Assembly: GCF_008932245.1 (NCBI RefSeq) | Contig: NZ_CP034909.1 | Location: 3,544,001-3,608,000 of the forward strand | DNA: 64,000 nt | Reading direction: 5' to 3' | From: Sinorhizobium alkalisoli | GTDB taxonomy: Bacteria; Pseudomonadota; Alphaproteobacteria; Rhizobiales; Rhizobiaceae | Position numbers and translations under genes: made by a program | Part shown: piece by piece, positions 9,776-20,194 of the stretch | How positions within the stretch are numbered: position 1 is the stretch's first letter | How the letters are laid out: each line of letters opens with the position of its first letter | The notes under the pieces: model-generated | The model's database searches: none | Told to the model about the DNA's origin: nothing | The model's input: only the letters and a program-made list of their open reading frames with translations

Positions 9776-10483
9776 ATGACCGCAGCAACCGAGGCCGGGA
9801 TAAAGCCTTTGGACATTCTGCCCTCGGATAGCGGGCCGAAGAACCGGAGCGGCAGCAGCCGGACCTGCATCGTCACGCGCGAGAGCGGTTCGCCGGAGAC
9901 GCTGATCCGCTTCGTCGCCAGTCCGGACGGTCGTGTGATCCCGGATCTGAAGCGGCAGCTTCCCGGGCGCGGTTGCTGGGTCAAGGCGGAGCGTCAACTG
10001 ATCGAGAAGGCCGTGGCGAAGAAGCTCTTCGCCCGCGCCCTTAGGGCCGATGTCAAGGCCGATGCGGCGCTGGCGGACGAAGTGGAAAGGCTGCTCGGCG
10101 AGCAGCTCGCCGGCATGATGAACATGGCGCGCAAGGCCGGCCAGTTCGTCACCGGTGCGACGAAGACGGAACAGGCCGTGCGTGGGCTCGCGGCGCTCGG
10201 CGTCTTCCACGCGATCGATGCGGCTGCCGACGGCGTCCGCAAGGTCGATAAGGCTCGCAAGGCGATGAGCTTTGTCAGCGAGGACGAAACGGAAATACCA
10301 GCCTTCCGCCCCTTCACGGTGGCGGAAATGGAGGGCCTTTTGGGAAGTAATGCTTTTATCCATGCCGCAGCGCTTGCAGGGCAGGCGGGTGAAGGTGTAG
10401 TGAAGCGCGCAATGATGCTCGAAAAGTACCGAGGATCCGTCCCGGTCCGGGCCGAAGGCGGCGCTGGCAAGCCACAGCAATGA
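9776..10483 (+). CDS. YlxR/L7Ae fusion RNA-binding protein
   Basis: 235 residues with two domains. An N-terminal YlxR (DUF448) domain has SSRTCIVTRESG and PGRGCWVKAER. A C-terminal L7Ae-like domain (about 110-200; MARKAGQFVTGATKTEQAV) follows. The fusion is normal for alphaproteobacteria, whereas Bacillus has two separate genes between nusA and infB. YlxR proteins bind structured RNA; the precise function here is unknown. The start is five bases after nusA. Confidence 0.9.
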   Translation: MTAATEAGIKPLDILPSDSGPKNRSGSSRTCIVTRESGSPETLIRFVASPDGRVIPDLKRQLPGRGCWVKAERQLIEKAVAKKLFARALRADVKADAALADEVERLLGEQLAGMMNMARKAGQFVTGATKTEQAVRGLAALGVFHAIDAAADGVRKVDKARKAMSFVSEDETEIPAFRPFTVAEMEGLLGSNAFIHAAALAGQAGEGVVKRAMMLEKYRGSVPVRAEGGAGKPQQ

Positions 10484-10588
10484 CACGCGTCACCGGCAGA
10501 TGCCGGCATGGCGAACCTTGCTTGAGACAATTTGGAAGACGGGGTCAGGTGATACGCATCCGGCCCTGATCGCTAGGAACGGAACGGA

Positions 10589-13252
10589 ATGACCGACAAC
10601 AAAGACGACAAGACACTCAGCGTAGCGGGCAAGAAGACGCTGACCCTGAAGCCCTCCGGGGTGCAGCATGGGACGGTACGCCAGGATATGGGCCGCGGTC
10701 GCACGAAGGCGGTCGTGGTCGAAACCAAGAGAACGCGCGGCCATGTGACCAAGCACAAGGACGAGCGCCCGATCACGCCGGTCGCCGGAACGCCGGCTGC
10801 CCGGACGGCCGAGCAGCGCCCTGTTCCGCCGCAGCCGGCCGGCCGGCCGGCCCCGCAGCCGCAGCCGCATCAGCCCCGCGCGGAGCAGAACCGTCCGCGT
10901 GTCGGCGTCGTCCTGAACGATCTGTCGGCAGGCGAAATGGAAGCCCGCCGCCGCGCGCTCGCCGAAGCTCAGGTCCGTGACGCCGAGGAAGCCAAGCGCC
11001 GCGTCGAAGAGGAAGCCCGCCGCCGGCGCGAGGAAGAAGAGCGTCTCGCGCGCGAGAAGGAAGAGGCCGCCCGTCGCGCCGCCGAAGAGGCTGCGCGCCC
11101 CGCCGGAGAAGCAGTAAAGGTCGAGGAAGTAGCGGAAGAGGGGCGTCCGGTTGTCGCCGAGCGCCCTGCCGGGACGCGCCCGCAGCCGGCACGTCCGGCG
11201 CCCTCCGCACCGCAGACGCCGCCGGCCGCCCTTCGTGGCCGCCGTGCCGGCGCTGAGGAAGAGGACGAGCGTCCGCGTCCCGCCGCCGGAGTGCCCCGCG
11301 GCAAGGTCACGCGGCCGGAGCCGGCAAAGCCTGCCGCCCGTCCGAAGGGCGACGAAGGTCGCCGCCAGGGCAAGCTGACGCTGACCGCTGCCGTCGACGA
11401 AGACGGCAGTCAGCGCGGCCGCTCGCTTTCGGCAATGCGTCGCCGCCAGGAGAAATTCAAGCGCAGCCAGATGCAGGAAACGCGTGAGAAGATCTCGCGT
11501 GAAGTCGTCCTGCCGGAGACCATCACGATTCAGGAATTGTCGCAGCGTATGTCGGAGCGCGCCGTCGACGTCATCAAGTTCCTGATGAAGGAAGGCCAGA
11601 TGATGAAGCCCGGCGATCTGATCGACGCCGATATGGCCGAACTCATCGCGGTCGAATTCGGCCACACCGTCAAGCGCGTCTCCGAGTCCGATGTCGAGGA
11701 AGGCATCTTCAACATCGCCGACGTGGAAGAGGATCTGGAGGCGCGGCCGCCGATCGTCACGATCATGGGCCACGTCGACCACGGCAAGACGTCGCTGCTC
11801 GACGCGATCCGGCATGCCAACGTGGTGGCCGGTGAAGCGGGTGGCATCACCCAGCACATCGGCGCCTATCAGGTCGAGCAGAACGGGCAGAAGATCACCT
11901 TCATCGACACACCCGGCCACGCCGCCTTTACGGCGATGCGCGCCCGCGGCGCTCAGGCGACGGACATTGCCGTCCTGGTCGTCGCGGCCGATGACAGCGT
12001 GATGCCGCAGACGATCGAGTCGATCAACCACGCCAAGGCGGCGAATGTGCCGATCATCGTGGCGATCAACAAGATCGACAAGCCGTCGGCGGACCCGCAA
12101 AAGGTCCGTACCGAGCTTCTGCAGCATGAGGTCTTCGTCGAGTCCATGGGCGGTGAAGTGCTCGACGTCGAGGTTTCGGCGAAGAACCATACCAACCTCG
12201 ACAAGCTGCTCGACGCGATCTTGCTGCAGGCGGAAATCCTTGACCTCAAGGCCAATGCGAACCGGACGGCCGAGGGTACCGTGGTGGAAGCCGAGCTCGA
12301 TCGCGGCCGCGGTGCGGTTGCGACGATTCTCGTCCAGAAGGGAACCCTCACGCCGGGCCAGATCATCGTCGCGGGCGACCAGTGGGGCCGGGTGCGTGCG
12401 CTCGTCAATGACAAGGGCGAGCATGTGAAGGCTGCCGGTCCGTCGACCCCGGTCGAAGTCCTCGGCCTCTCCGGTACGCCGGCCGCCGGCGATAAATTCG
12501 CCGTCGTCGAAAGCGAAAGCCGTGCCCGCGAGATCTCCGAATATCGCCAGCGGCTTGCCCGTGAGAAGGCGGTCGCCCGCCAGTCCGGCTCGCGCGGTTC
12601 GCTCGAGCAGATGATGAGCCAGCTCCAGACCTCCGGCCTCAAGGAGTTCCCGCTGGTCATCAAGGGCGACGTTCAGGGCTCGATCGAAGCGATCGCCGGC
12701 GCATTGGAAAAGCTCGGTACGGACGAAGTCCGTGCACGAATCGTGCATTCGGGCGCGGGCGGCATTACCGAGTCGGACATCTCGCTCGCCGAGGCTTCCA
12801 ACGCCGCGATCATCGGCTTCAACGTCCGCGCCAACAAGCAGGCGCGCGATGCCGCCGAGCGCGCCGGTATCGAGATCCGCTACTACAACATCATCTACGA
12901 TCTGGTGGATGACGTGAAATCGGCGATGTCCGGTCTGCTCTCGCCTGAGCGGCGCGAAACCTTCCTCGGCAATGCCGAGATCCTGGAGGTGTTCAACATC
13001 ACCAAGGTCGGCAAGGTCGCGGGCTGCCGCGTCACGGAGGGCAAGGTAGAGCGCGGTGTCGGCGTCCGCCTCGTGCGCGACAACGTCGTCATCCACGAGG
13101 GCAAGCTCAAGACGCTCAAGCGCTTCAAGGACGAGGTCTCCGAAGTCCAGTCCGGCCAGGAATGCGGCATGGCCTTCGAAAACTACGAGGACATCCGGCC
13201 GGGCGACACGATCGAGTGCTTCCGCGTCGAGCACGTCACGCGGACCCTCTAA
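10589..13252 (+). CDS. infB: translation initiation factor IF-2
   Basis: GTPase that delivers initiator tRNA to the 30S subunit, 887 residues. A long charged, Ala/Pro/Arg/Glu-rich N-terminal segment (to about residue 310, including an [24 protein letters not shown] helix) precedes the conserved IF2_N domain and GTPase core. G1 is GHVDHGKT at residue 394, followed by DTPGHAAF and NKIDKP. The C-terminal beta-barrel domains end at GDTIECF. Codon use matches the rest of the operon. Confidence 0.97.
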   Translation: MTDNKDDKTLSVAGKKTLTLKPSGVQHGTVRQDMGRGRTKAVVVETKRTRGHVTKHKDERPITPVAGTPAARTAEQRPVPPQPAGRPAPQPQPHQPRAEQNRPRVGVVLNDLSAGEMEARRRALAEAQVRDAEEAKRRVEEEARRRREEEERLAREKEEAARRAAEEAARPAGEAVKVEEVAEEGRPVVAERPAGTRPQPARPAPSAPQTPPAALRGRRAGAEEEDERPRPAAGVPRGKVTRPEPAKPAARPKGDEGRRQGKLTLTAAVDEDGSQRGRSLSAMRRRQEKFKRSQMQETREKISREVVLPETITIQELSQRMSERAVDVIKFLMKEGQMMKPGDLIDADMAELIAVEFGHTVKRVSESDVEEGIFNIADVEEDLEARPPIVTIMGHVDHGKTSLLDAIRHANVVAGEAGGITQHIGAYQVEQNGQKITFIDTPGHAAFTAMRARGAQATDIAVLVVAADDSVMPQTIESINHAKAANVPIIVAINKIDKPSADPQKVRTELLQHEVFVESMGGEVLDVEVSAKNHTNLDKLLDAILLQAEILDLKANANRTAEGTVVEAELDRGRGAVATILVQKGTLTPGQIIVAGDQWGRVRALVNDKGEHVKAAGPSTPVEVLGLSGTPAAGDKFAVVESESRAREISEYRQRLAREKAVARQSGSRGSLEQMMSQLQTSGLKEFPLVIKGDVQGSIEAIAGALEKLGTDEVRARIVHSGAGGITESDISLAEASNAAIIGFNVRANKQARDAAERAGIEIRYYNIIYDLVDDVKSAMSGLLSPERRETFLGNAEILEVFNITKVGKVAGCRVTEGKVERGVGVRLVRDNVVIHEGKLKTLKRFKDEVSEVQSGQECGMAFENYEDIRPGDTIECFRVEHVTRTL

Positions 13253-13259
13253 GGCTACT

Positions 13260-13359
13260 GCATGTCTCCTTTAATCGGCCTCGATTAAAGGACAAAGACA
13301 TGCAGCAGTTCAAAGCTACAGCGATCTTCGCGCGTCTGATAGGACGCGCGGCGCTGTAG
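13260..13359 (+). repeat. RIME-type mosaic element inside the infB-rbfA gap
   Basis: Two joined palindromes. The left is GCATGTCTCC...GACATGC around TTTAATCGGCCTCGATTAAA. The right is CTACAGCG...CGCGCG...CGGCGCTGTAG. The reverse complement of 54717-54820 is nearly identical. It is co-transcribed with infB and rbfA, so it would fold in the mRNA between them. Confidence 0.85.
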
Positions 13360-13466
13360 TCCGGCAGGAGATTGTGCGAGCGCCGGATCGCTTCCGGCGC
13401 TCGCGCTGTTTTCTACAGAACCGAAAGCGACCGCCGCGGAACGGCAGGCGGTCCGGGATAAAAACG

Positions 13467-13874
13467 ATGACTAGACCCACATCCTCCGCCCCGTCCCAGC
13501 GCATGCTGCGCGTCGGCGAACAGGTGCGTGCCGCGATCACGCAGGTGCTGCAACGCGGCGAAGTGCGCGATCCTGTGATCGAGAAAACGGTGATTTCCAT
13601 TTCCGAGGTGCGCATGTCGCCCGACCTCAAGATCGCCACCGCCTATGTGACACCGCTTGGCGTCGTGGATCACGCGGCGATCATCGAGGCGCTGAACAAG
13701 CATGCGAAGTTCATCCGCGGCCGGCTCGGACCGCAGCTTCGGCAGATGAAATACATGCCGGACGTCCGATTCCGCGACGACACCAGCTTCGACAACTACA
13801 AGAAGATCGACGCGCTGCTTCGCTCGCCCGAAGTCAGCCGCGATCTCGATCCGGATTCCGAAGACGAAGAATAA
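13467..13874 (+). CDS. rbfA: ribosome-binding factor A
   Basis: 30S maturation factor, 135 residues, single KH-type domain: [44 protein letters not shown], and [17 protein letters not shown]. Start 13467 was chosen because residues before it derive from the mosaic repeat. It is separated from infB by about 210 bases containing that repeat, and from truB by two bases. Confidence 0.95.
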   Translation: MTRPTSSAPSQRMLRVGEQVRAAITQVLQRGEVRDPVIEKTVISISEVRMSPDLKIATAYVTPLGVVDHAAIIEALNKHAKFIRGRLGPQLRQMKYMPDVRFRDDTSFDNYKKIDALLRSPEVSRDLDPDSEDEE

Positions 13875-13876
13875 GA

Positions 13877-14812
13877 ATGTCCAAACCGCGCAAACCCAAG
13901 GGCCGTCCAATCTCGGGCTGGCTTATTCTCGACAAGCCGCTCGACTACGGTTCCACCGAAGCGGTCTCCAAGATCAAGTGGCTGTTCAAGGCACAGAAGG
14001 CGGGTCACGCCGGCACGCTGGATCCGCTTGCCTCCGGAATGCTGCCGATCGCGCTTGGGGACGCGACGAAGACCGTTCCCTATGTGATGGATGGCCGCAA
14101 GATCTACGAATTCACTGTGGCCTGGGGCGAGGAACGCTCGACCGATGACCTCGAAGGCGAGGTCGTCCGCTCGTCGGCCGAGCGGCCGAGCGAGGAGGCG
14201 ATCCGCGCTTTGCTGCCGAAATATACAGGTGTCATCGCACAGGTGCCGCCGCAGTTTTCGGCGATCAAGATCGACGGCGAGCGCGCCTACGACCTCGCGC
14301 GCGACGGCGAGACCGTGGAGATTCCGGCGCGGGAGGTCGAGGTTTTCCGTCTGTCCTTGATCGGCTGCACGCCGCATCTGGCCCAGTTCGAGATCGAATG
14401 CGGCAAGGGAACCTATGTCCGCTCGCTTGCCCGCGACATGGGCCGCGACCTCGGCTGCTTCGGCCATATAGCATCACTCCGCCGCACCTTCGTCGCTCCC
14501 TTCGGCGAGGAGGACATGGTGCCGCTTGCCGAACTCGTTGCGCTGGAAAAGATAGAGGACGAGGCGGAGCGGCTTGCCGCCCTCGACGGCTGCCTCATCG
14601 AGACCGGCGAAGCGCTTTCCGACCTGCCGCATGTTGCGGTCAACGACGATCAGGCGTACCGACTCCGGATGGGAAATCCGATCATCCTGCGGGGTCGAGA
14701 CGCGCCTCTGCCGGCCCCTGAAGCCTATGCCACGGCGCGCGGCAAGCTCGTCGCCATCGGGGAGGTCGCCGAGGGTGAATTCCGGCCGAAGCGCGTATTT
14801 GCCGGTCAGTGA
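13877..14812 (+). CDS. truB: tRNA pseudouridine(55) synthase TruB
   Basis: Isomerises U55 in the tRNA T-loop, 311 residues. The catalytic aspartate is D49 in [12 protein letters not shown]. Other family motifs are [28 protein letters not shown] and [12 protein letters not shown]. The C-terminal segment is PUA-like. Last recognisable gene of the rimP operon. Confidence 0.96.
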   Translation: MSKPRKPKGRPISGWLILDKPLDYGSTEAVSKIKWLFKAQKAGHAGTLDPLASGMLPIALGDATKTVPYVMDGRKIYEFTVAWGEERSTDDLEGEVVRSSAERPSEEAIRALLPKYTGVIAQVPPQFSAIKIDGERAYDLARDGETVEIPAREVEVFRLSLIGCTPHLAQFEIECGKGTYVRSLARDMGRDLGCFGHIASLRRTFVAPFGEEDMVPLAELVALEKIEDEAERLAALDGCLIETGEALSDLPHVAVNDDQAYRLRMGNPIILRGRDAPLPAPEAYATARGKLVAIGEVAEGEFRPKRVFAGQ

Positions 14813-14820
14813 GCAATCCA

Positions 14821-14863
14821 GCGCATCGGCCCGAAAATCGTAGCGCGTCTGAAAAGACGCCAC
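14821..14863 (+). repeat. partial RIME-type palindrome
   Basis: GCATCGGCCCGAAAATCGTA followed by the small inverted repeat GCGTCTGAAAAGACGC. The first part is shared with copies at 46333 and 56617. It appears to be a truncated or recombined element directly after truB. Confidence 0.6.
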
Positions 14864-15174
14864 TATGCATAACGGTAGCGTAAATGGGTTTGGCGGCGCC
14901 CCCACCACAACCATGAGGCGGCACTGTGATCGTGCGCGCCAAGGCTGAGTAATCCCGTTGAATTGCCGCACGTCTTCGTTGTCATATCGAGGGCGATCGA
15001 GGGAGATCCGCATCAGGCGCCGCCGAAAAGTCATTCCCGTCGAAGCAAGCGCGCGTATACTCCTATTGACGCGAAGGGAGTGAAGTGTGTCGATCGGATT
15101 GCCCCCACCTCGTGTGCCGGCGGGCGGATGAGGGGATACACGGTCTTACATCCCAAGGGCAAAAGGCGATCCGG
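14864..15174. other. intergenic region before the HWE kinase
   Basis: 311 bases without a credible gene. A longer in-frame extension of the kinase reading frame begins at 15085 but gives unlikely sequence. No confident promoter or operator was recognised; no general-stress (RpoE2-type GGAAC/CGTT) promoter was seen. Confidence 0.5.
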
Positions 15175-16890
15175 ATGATTGAAGTGAGCAAGAGTGAGCG
15201 AGAGATCTCTGGCGGCGGCTTACAGTCGGTAGCTAGCTACATTCGCCACTACCTCCGGCGTCCCTTCAGCTTCTACCTGATTTCGCTCCTGTTGATCGCA
15301 ATCATACCGCCCTTCATCTTCTCGCTGGTGATCCTGAAGCGCAGCCTCGATGCACAGGAGCAGGTGGTTACCTCGCTGCTCAAGGCCTCGACCGGATCCG
15401 TCACGCGCATCGTCGAGCGCGAGGTGGAGGGAATGCTGACGACGCTGAAGGTGCTTTCGACCTCGCCGGCGATCGATCCTGACAAAATAGGCACCTTCTT
15501 CGATCGCGCGTCGGTGGCGCTCGCCGATTCCGATTCCGACATGATCATGATCGACCGCAACCACAATCTGCGCCTGAACACACGCTTTCCCCTCGGAACG
15601 CCGCTCGGCAAGGGTTCGGATCCAGAAATCGAACGCGCCTTCACAAGCGCCACGCATTCCGTCTCGGGCGTCTTCTTCTCCGAAGCGAGCGGGCGATGGG
15701 TCTTCAGTGTCTACCTGCCCTATATGGCTTCGGACGGAGAGCAATATCTGCTGGGCCTGACCCAGGATGCTTCCAGCATGGGAAAGGCCGTCAACCGCGA
15801 GACGCTGTCGCCCGGCTGGAATGCGGCGCTGGTCGATCGCGCGGGCAAGGTCATCGCCTCCTCCGATCCGGTGGTGAGGTCGGGCGAGCCGTTCTTTCTG
15901 AAGACGCTGCCGGCGATCAGCATCGGTGTTGGCAATGTCAGTGCGAACGGCACGGAATATCGGGTCGCATCGGAATTCTCCGTTGTGTCCGGCTGGCGCA
16001 TCGTCGCCTGGGCGCCGCGCGAGATCGTCGATCAGCCGATGGTTTCGTCATTCCTGTGGCTGTCGCTCGGCGGAGTCCTCTTCGCGGGGATCGCAATCGC
16101 GGGTTCGCTGACGATCGCGCGGCTGCTGACGCAGGGCGTCAAGCTCCTGGCGCTCGACGCGCGGCGTCTCGGTGCCGGCGAAGCGATCGAGCCGCGCCGC
16201 TATGTGATCGCCGAAGTCGAGGCCGTGTCGGCGGCTCTGGCGCTCGCGGCGGCCGCGCGCACCCGGGCCGAAGCGGAAATTCGCCTTCTGATGCGCGAAG
16301 TCGCCCACCGCTCGAAAAACCAGTTGACGGTCATCCAGTCGATGCTCGCCCAGTCTGCCGCGTCCGCCGACGATACGACGGAATTCGTCGATGCATTCCG
16401 CCGGCGCCTGGCTGGGCTGGCGCGCTCGACCGACCTGATGCTTGCCAATGCCGCGCTCGGGGTCGAATTCCGCGAGCTGGTGCTGGGCCAGTTGCAGCCC
16501 TTTATGCCCGACGATCAGAACCGTGTCATACTCAAGGGTCCGGATCTGCGGCTGGACACGCAAATGGCCCAGACGCTCGGCATGGTTTTCCACGAGCTGT
16601 CGACCAACGCCATCAAGCATGGTGCTCTCGCCAATCCGGCCGGGACGATCATGCTGGAGTGGTCAATGGAGGAGAAAATGCTCGTCATTCGTTGGCGCGA
16701 GCGGGGCGCGAAGATAAGCGTCTCGAACAAGGCCAGGCCCCGCAGAGGGTTCGGAACCGTCGTGATCGAGCGCATGCTCGGCATGGCACTGAGCGCCGAA
16801 CTGGAGCGAACGACGCATGCCGACGGCATCGAATGGCTGATTCGCATCCCGCGTGACGGGGGGGATAGCCGCGAGGAAGCGGCGTCGTGA
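15175..16890 (+). CDS. membrane HWE-type sensor histidine kinase
   Basis: 571 residues. A first membrane segment (about residues 30-50) and a second (about 288-312) enclose a periplasmic sensor of dCache-like pattern (TSLLKASTGSVTRIVE..., DVALVDRAGKVIASSDP-like region). The cytoplasmic part has the phosphoacceptor histidine at about residue 378 in REVAHRSKNQLTVIQSM. An HWE/HisKA_2 ATPase follows, with HELSTNAIKHGALA as the N box and GFGTVVIERML near the end. HWE kinases are frequent in Rhizobiales and often feed general-stress or light responses. No response regulator lies beside it, so the partner is unknown. Confidence 0.88.
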   Translation: MIEVSKSEREISGGGLQSVASYIRHYLRRPFSFYLISLLLIAIIPPFIFSLVILKRSLDAQEQVVTSLLKASTGSVTRIVEREVEGMLTTLKVLSTSPAIDPDKIGTFFDRASVALADSDSDMIMIDRNHNLRLNTRFPLGTPLGKGSDPEIERAFTSATHSVSGVFFSEASGRWVFSVYLPYMASDGEQYLLGLTQDASSMGKAVNRETLSPGWNAALVDRAGKVIASSDPVVRSGEPFFLKTLPAISIGVGNVSANGTEYRVASEFSVVSGWRIVAWAPREIVDQPMVSSFLWLSLGGVLFAGIAIAGSLTIARLLTQGVKLLALDARRLGAGEAIEPRRYVIAEVEAVSAALALAAAARTRAEAEIRLLMREVAHRSKNQLTVIQSMLAQSAASADDTTEFVDAFRRRLAGLARSTDLMLANAALGVEFRELVLGQLQPFMPDDQNRVILKGPDLRLDTQMAQTLGMVFHELSTNAIKHGALANPAGTIMLEWSMEEKMLVIRWRERGAKISVSNKARPRRGFGTVVIERMLGMALSAELERTTHADGIEWLIRIPRDGGDSREEAAS

Positions 16891-17072
16891 GGGGTCGGGA
16901 GGCGCCTGTGCGGACGGCGCAAGCGCCAGTGGTGCATCGCCCTTTCCTTTTGGACCGGTTTCGGTTATAGGCACGCCAGCGAAGGGGCGCTGCCTCTTCG
17001 TGTGAACGGCCGCGGCTGGACGACATCCCGGCTGCCGGCGACCCCGAAATCCTCGAACGAAAGGATCATCCG

Positions 17073-17342
17073 ATGTCGATCGCTGCAGAGCGCAAGGCTC
17101 AACTCATCAAGGAATTCGCGACCGCCGAAGGCGATACCGGCTCCCCGGAAGTCCAGGTTGCGATTCTGACGGAACGGATCAACAATCTGACCGAGCACTT
17201 CAAGGACCACAAGAAGGATAATCATTCCCGCCGTGGCCTTCTCGCGCTGGTTTCCAGCCGTCGTTCGCTCCTCGACTATCTGAAGAAGAAAGACGAAGCG
17301 CGTTACACCAAGCTGATCGGTGCCCTCGGCATCCGTCGCTGA
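17073..17342 (+). CDS. rpsO: 30S ribosomal protein S15
   Basis: 89 residues, full length. Typical sequence: [42 protein letters not shown], and [12 protein letters not shown] at the end. AACGAAAGGA precedes the start. It is followed by a strong terminator and then pnp, the usual rpsO-pnp order. Confidence 0.98.
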   Translation: MSIAAERKAQLIKEFATAEGDTGSPEVQVAILTERINNLTEHFKDHKKDNHSRRGLLALVSSRRSLLDYLKKKDEARYTKLIGALGIRR

Positions 17343-17351
17343 TAAAGCTGA

Positions 17352-17387
17352 CCGGCGGGTCGCCTGGCGATCCGCCGGCTTTTTTTG
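17352..17387 (+). terminator. rpsO intrinsic terminator
   Basis: CCGGCGGGTCGCC pairs with GGCGATCCGCCGG (13 pairs with one G-T) around a single T, followed by seven Ts. Confidence 0.92.
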
Positions 17388-17404
17388 GCGCTCGCGCGCC
17401 GCAA

Positions 17405-17452
17405 TGCATGTTTCCATAAATCGGAACCGATTTAAGGCTAGAAGACATGCAG
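17405..17452 (+). repeat. half RIME-type palindrome
   Basis: TGCATGTTTCC...GAAGACATGCAGG around AAATCGGAACCGATTT, matching the left palindrome of the element at 13260. The right palindrome is absent or decayed. Confidence 0.7.
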
Positions 17453-17796
17453 GCAATCGAAATGCTGCACCGACATCGCGCCTTGAGAAAAGCCGCGCTT
17501 CGCTGCAGAAATCGTCTCCCCAGGAGCGCCGGACGCGCTTGAAAGAAAGGGGGGATTGTCCAGCGAACCGGATGGGCCGGTATCGCGGATCAACCGATGG
17601 CCCGTCATGGGGCAGGATTGCAGGATGCTTCCGCGCCTGCTTGCCGAGGCGCTTCCCTGCGGGTGCGCAGCAGGCGGCGAGCGGCCGGTCTTATCAGAAG
17701 CCTCCCGTTGTCTTGCCCGTGATGCGCCATAAGCGGCATTGAGATCGCCCGCGCCGCAGTGGCCGCGGACGCTCTCCCGCACACGAAGGACAGAAC
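17453..17796 (+). other. pnp leader region
   Basis: 344 bases before pnp with no credible gene; reading frames here lack coding character. Several GC-rich inverted repeats are present, as expected for a pnp leader (in E. coli the leader is an RNase III and PNPase target). No clear -35/-10 pair was recognised. Confidence 0.5.
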
Positions 17797-19941
17797 ATGT
17801 TCGAGACCCACAAGGTAGAAATCGAATGGGCTGGGCGTCCGCTCAAGCTCGAAACCGGCAAGATCGCCCGCCAGGCCGACGGTGCCGTTCTCGCCACCTA
17901 CGGCGAAACCGTCGTGCTTGCCACCGTCGTTTCGGCCAAGGCGCCGAAGCCCGGCCAGGATTTCTTTCCCCTGACCGTCAACTATCAGGAAAAGACCTAT
18001 GCCGCCGGCAAGATCCCCGGCGGTTACTTCAAGCGCGAAGGCCGCCCGTCGGAGAACGAGACGCTTGTTTCGCGCCTGATCGACCGTCCGATCCGCCCGC
18101 TTTTCCCCGAAGGCTACAAGAACGACACGCAGGTCATCATCACCGTCATGCAGCATGACCTGGAGAACAATCCGGACGTCGTGTCGATGGTCGCCGCCTC
18201 CGCTGCGCTGACGCTTTCCGGCGTTCCCTTCATGGGCCCGGTCGGCGGCGCCCGCGTCGGTTACATCAACGGCGAATACGTCCTGAACCCGCATCTCGAC
18301 GAGATGGACGAGTCCACGCTCGACCTCATCGTCGCCGGCACCCAGGACGCCGTGCTGATGGTCGAGTCGGAAGCGAAGGAACTGCCCGAGGACGTGATGC
18401 TCGGCGCCGTCATGTTTGGCCACAAGGGCTTCCAGCCGGTGATCGACGCGATCGTCAAGCTTGCCGAAGTCGCCGCCAAGGAGCCGCGCGAATTCGATCC
18501 GGAAGACCATTCCGCGCTCGAAAACGCCATGCTCGAACTTGCCGAGGCCGAACTGCGCAACGCCTACAAGATTACCGAGAAGACTGCGCGCTACGCCGCC
18601 GTCGATGCCGTCAAGGCGAAGGTAAAGGAACATTTCCTGCCGGAGGGCGTCGAAAACCCCGGCCATACCGCGGAAGAGATCGCTCAGGTGTTCAAGCACC
18701 TGCAAGCCAAGATCGTCCGTTGGAACATCCTCGATACGCAGAGCCGCATCGACGGCCGCGATCTCGTAACCGTTCGCCCGATCGTCGCCGAAGTCGGGCT
18801 CCTGCCGCGCACCCACGGCTCCGCACTCTTCACCCGCGGAGAGACGCAGGCAATCGTGGTTGCCACGCTCGGTACCGGTGAAGACGAGCAGTATGTGGAT
18901 TCCTTGACCGGCATGTACAAGGAAAACTTCATGCTGCATTACAACTTCCCGCCCTTCTCGGTCGGCGAAACGGGGCGCCTCGGCTCTCCGGGCCGCCGCG
19001 AGATCGGTCACGGCAAGCTCGCCTGGCGCGCCATCCACCCGATGCTGCCGACGGCTGAGCAATTCCCCTACACGCTGCGCGTCGTCTCCGAGATCACCGA
19101 ATCGAACGGCTCGTCCTCGATGGCGACCGTCTGCGGCACCTCGCTGGCGCTGATGGATGCCGGCGTGCCGCTCGCCAAGCCCGTTGCCGGCATTGCCATG
19201 GGCCTGATCAAGGAAGACGAGCGTTTCGCCGTTCTCTCGGACATCCTCGGCGACGAGGATCATCTCGGCGACATGGACTTCAAGGTCGCGGGCACCGAAT
19301 CTGGCATCACCTCGCTGCAGATGGACATCAAGATCGCCGGGATTACCGAGGAGATCATGAAGGTCGCGCTCGACCAGGCGAAGTCCGGTCGCGTTCACAT
19401 CCTCGGCGAAATGGCCAAGGCGATCTCCGAAAGTCGCGGTCAGCTCGGTGAGTTCGCGCCGCGCATCGAAGTCATGAACATCCCGGTCGACAAGATCCGC
19501 GAAGTCATCGGATCCGGCGGCAAGGTCATCCGCGAGATCGTCGAGAAGACCGGCGCCAAGATCAACATCGAGGACGACGGCACGGTCAAGATCGCCTCGG
19601 CCTCTTCGAAGGAGATCGAGGCCGCCCGCAAGTGGATCCACTCGATCGTTGCCGAGCCGGAAGTCGGCCAGGTCTACGAGGGCACGGTCGTGAAGACCGC
19701 CGACTTCGGCGCCTTCGTCAATTTCTTCGGCGCCCGCGACGGCCTCGTCCACATCTCTCAGCTCGCCTCCGAGCGCGTCGCCAAGACGACCGACGTCGTC
19801 AAGGAAGGCGACAAGGTCTGGGTCAAGCTGATGGGCTTCGACGAGCGCGGCAAGGTCCGCCTCTCCATGAAGGTCGTCGACCAAACGACTGGCAAGGAGA
19901 TCGTCGCCGAGAAGAAGGATGGTGGCGAAGCGGCCGAATAA
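17797..19941 (+). CDS. pnp: polyribonucleotide nucleotidyltransferase (PNPase)
   Basis: Phosphorolytic 3'-5' exoribonuclease of RNA turnover, 714 residues. Two RNase PH cores are present (first [21 protein letters not shown]; second [15 protein letters not shown] with the catalytic GTGEDEQ region). A KH domain ([20 protein letters not shown], about 565-590) and a C-terminal S1 domain ([20 protein letters not shown]) follow. ACGAAGGACAGAAC upstream serves as ribosome-binding site. Confidence 0.98.
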   Translation: MFETHKVEIEWAGRPLKLETGKIARQADGAVLATYGETVVLATVVSAKAPKPGQDFFPLTVNYQEKTYAAGKIPGGYFKREGRPSENETLVSRLIDRPIRPLFPEGYKNDTQVIITVMQHDLENNPDVVSMVAASAALTLSGVPFMGPVGGARVGYINGEYVLNPHLDEMDESTLDLIVAGTQDAVLMVESEAKELPEDVMLGAVMFGHKGFQPVIDAIVKLAEVAAKEPREFDPEDHSALENAMLELAEAELRNAYKITEKTARYAAVDAVKAKVKEHFLPEGVENPGHTAEEIAQVFKHLQAKIVRWNILDTQSRIDGRDLVTVRPIVAEVGLLPRTHGSALFTRGETQAIVVATLGTGEDEQYVDSLTGMYKENFMLHYNFPPFSVGETGRLGSPGRREIGHGKLAWRAIHPMLPTAEQFPYTLRVVSEITESNGSSSMATVCGTSLALMDAGVPLAKPVAGIAMGLIKEDERFAVLSDILGDEDHLGDMDFKVAGTESGITSLQMDIKIAGITEEIMKVALDQAKSGRVHILGEMAKAISESRGQLGEFAPRIEVMNIPVDKIREVIGSGGKVIREIVEKTGAKINIEDDGTVKIASASSKEIEAARKWIHSIVAEPEVGQVYEGTVVKTADFGAFVNFFGARDGLVHISQLASERVAKTTDVVKEGDKVWVKLMGFDERGKVRLSMKVVDQTTGKEIVAEKKDGGEAAE

Positions 19942-20015
19942 GCCGGCATTGCCGCAAGAATGCGAGCGTGGCTCCGTGCGCAAGTGCGGGGCCACGCCCG
20001 TTTCCGCCGTTATGA

Positions 20016-20160
20016 GACCCCTCCCCAACCCCTCCCCACATAGGGGGAGGGACTCAGTGCTGCACCCGCCTGCCGCCATCTGCACCTCCGAAATCGGGGA
20101 GCCGTTGAGGAATGGAGAGGCGGTGCGACAGGTAAGCCCCTCCCCCTTGTGGGGAGGGGT
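20016..20160. repeat. CCCCTCCCC hairpin-bounded repeat
   Basis: Two short hairpins, CCCTCCCCACATAGGGGGAGGG at about 20030-20051 and CCCCTCCCCCTTGTGGGGAGGGG at 20137-20159, flank about 85 bases. Such CCCTCCCC units recur between genes in rhizobia and may be an intergenic mobile repeat. It lies between pnp and the methyltransferase gene. Confidence 0.55.
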
Positions 20161-20194
20161 TCCTCCGCTGACCTTGAAACCGGAATCCACCCCC

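Noticed and set aside
10490..13234. 914-codon open frame antisense to infB
   Set aside because: Shadow of infB caused by GC-biased third positions; Leu/Arg/Asp-rich with no domain. The same holds for long antisense frames over pnp, nusA, rpsA, aroA and cfa.
13260..13359. Palindrome after infB as a terminator
   Set aside because: No T run follows the stems and the same sequence recurs elsewhere; it is a mosaic repeat within the operon.
16891..17072. rpsO promoter
   Set aside because: TTATAG near 16,963 could be a -10, but no acceptable -35 was found at the right distance, so it is not listed.
17320..17742. 140-codon frame between rpsO and pnp
   Set aside because: It runs through the rpsO terminator and a repeat and has no coding character.
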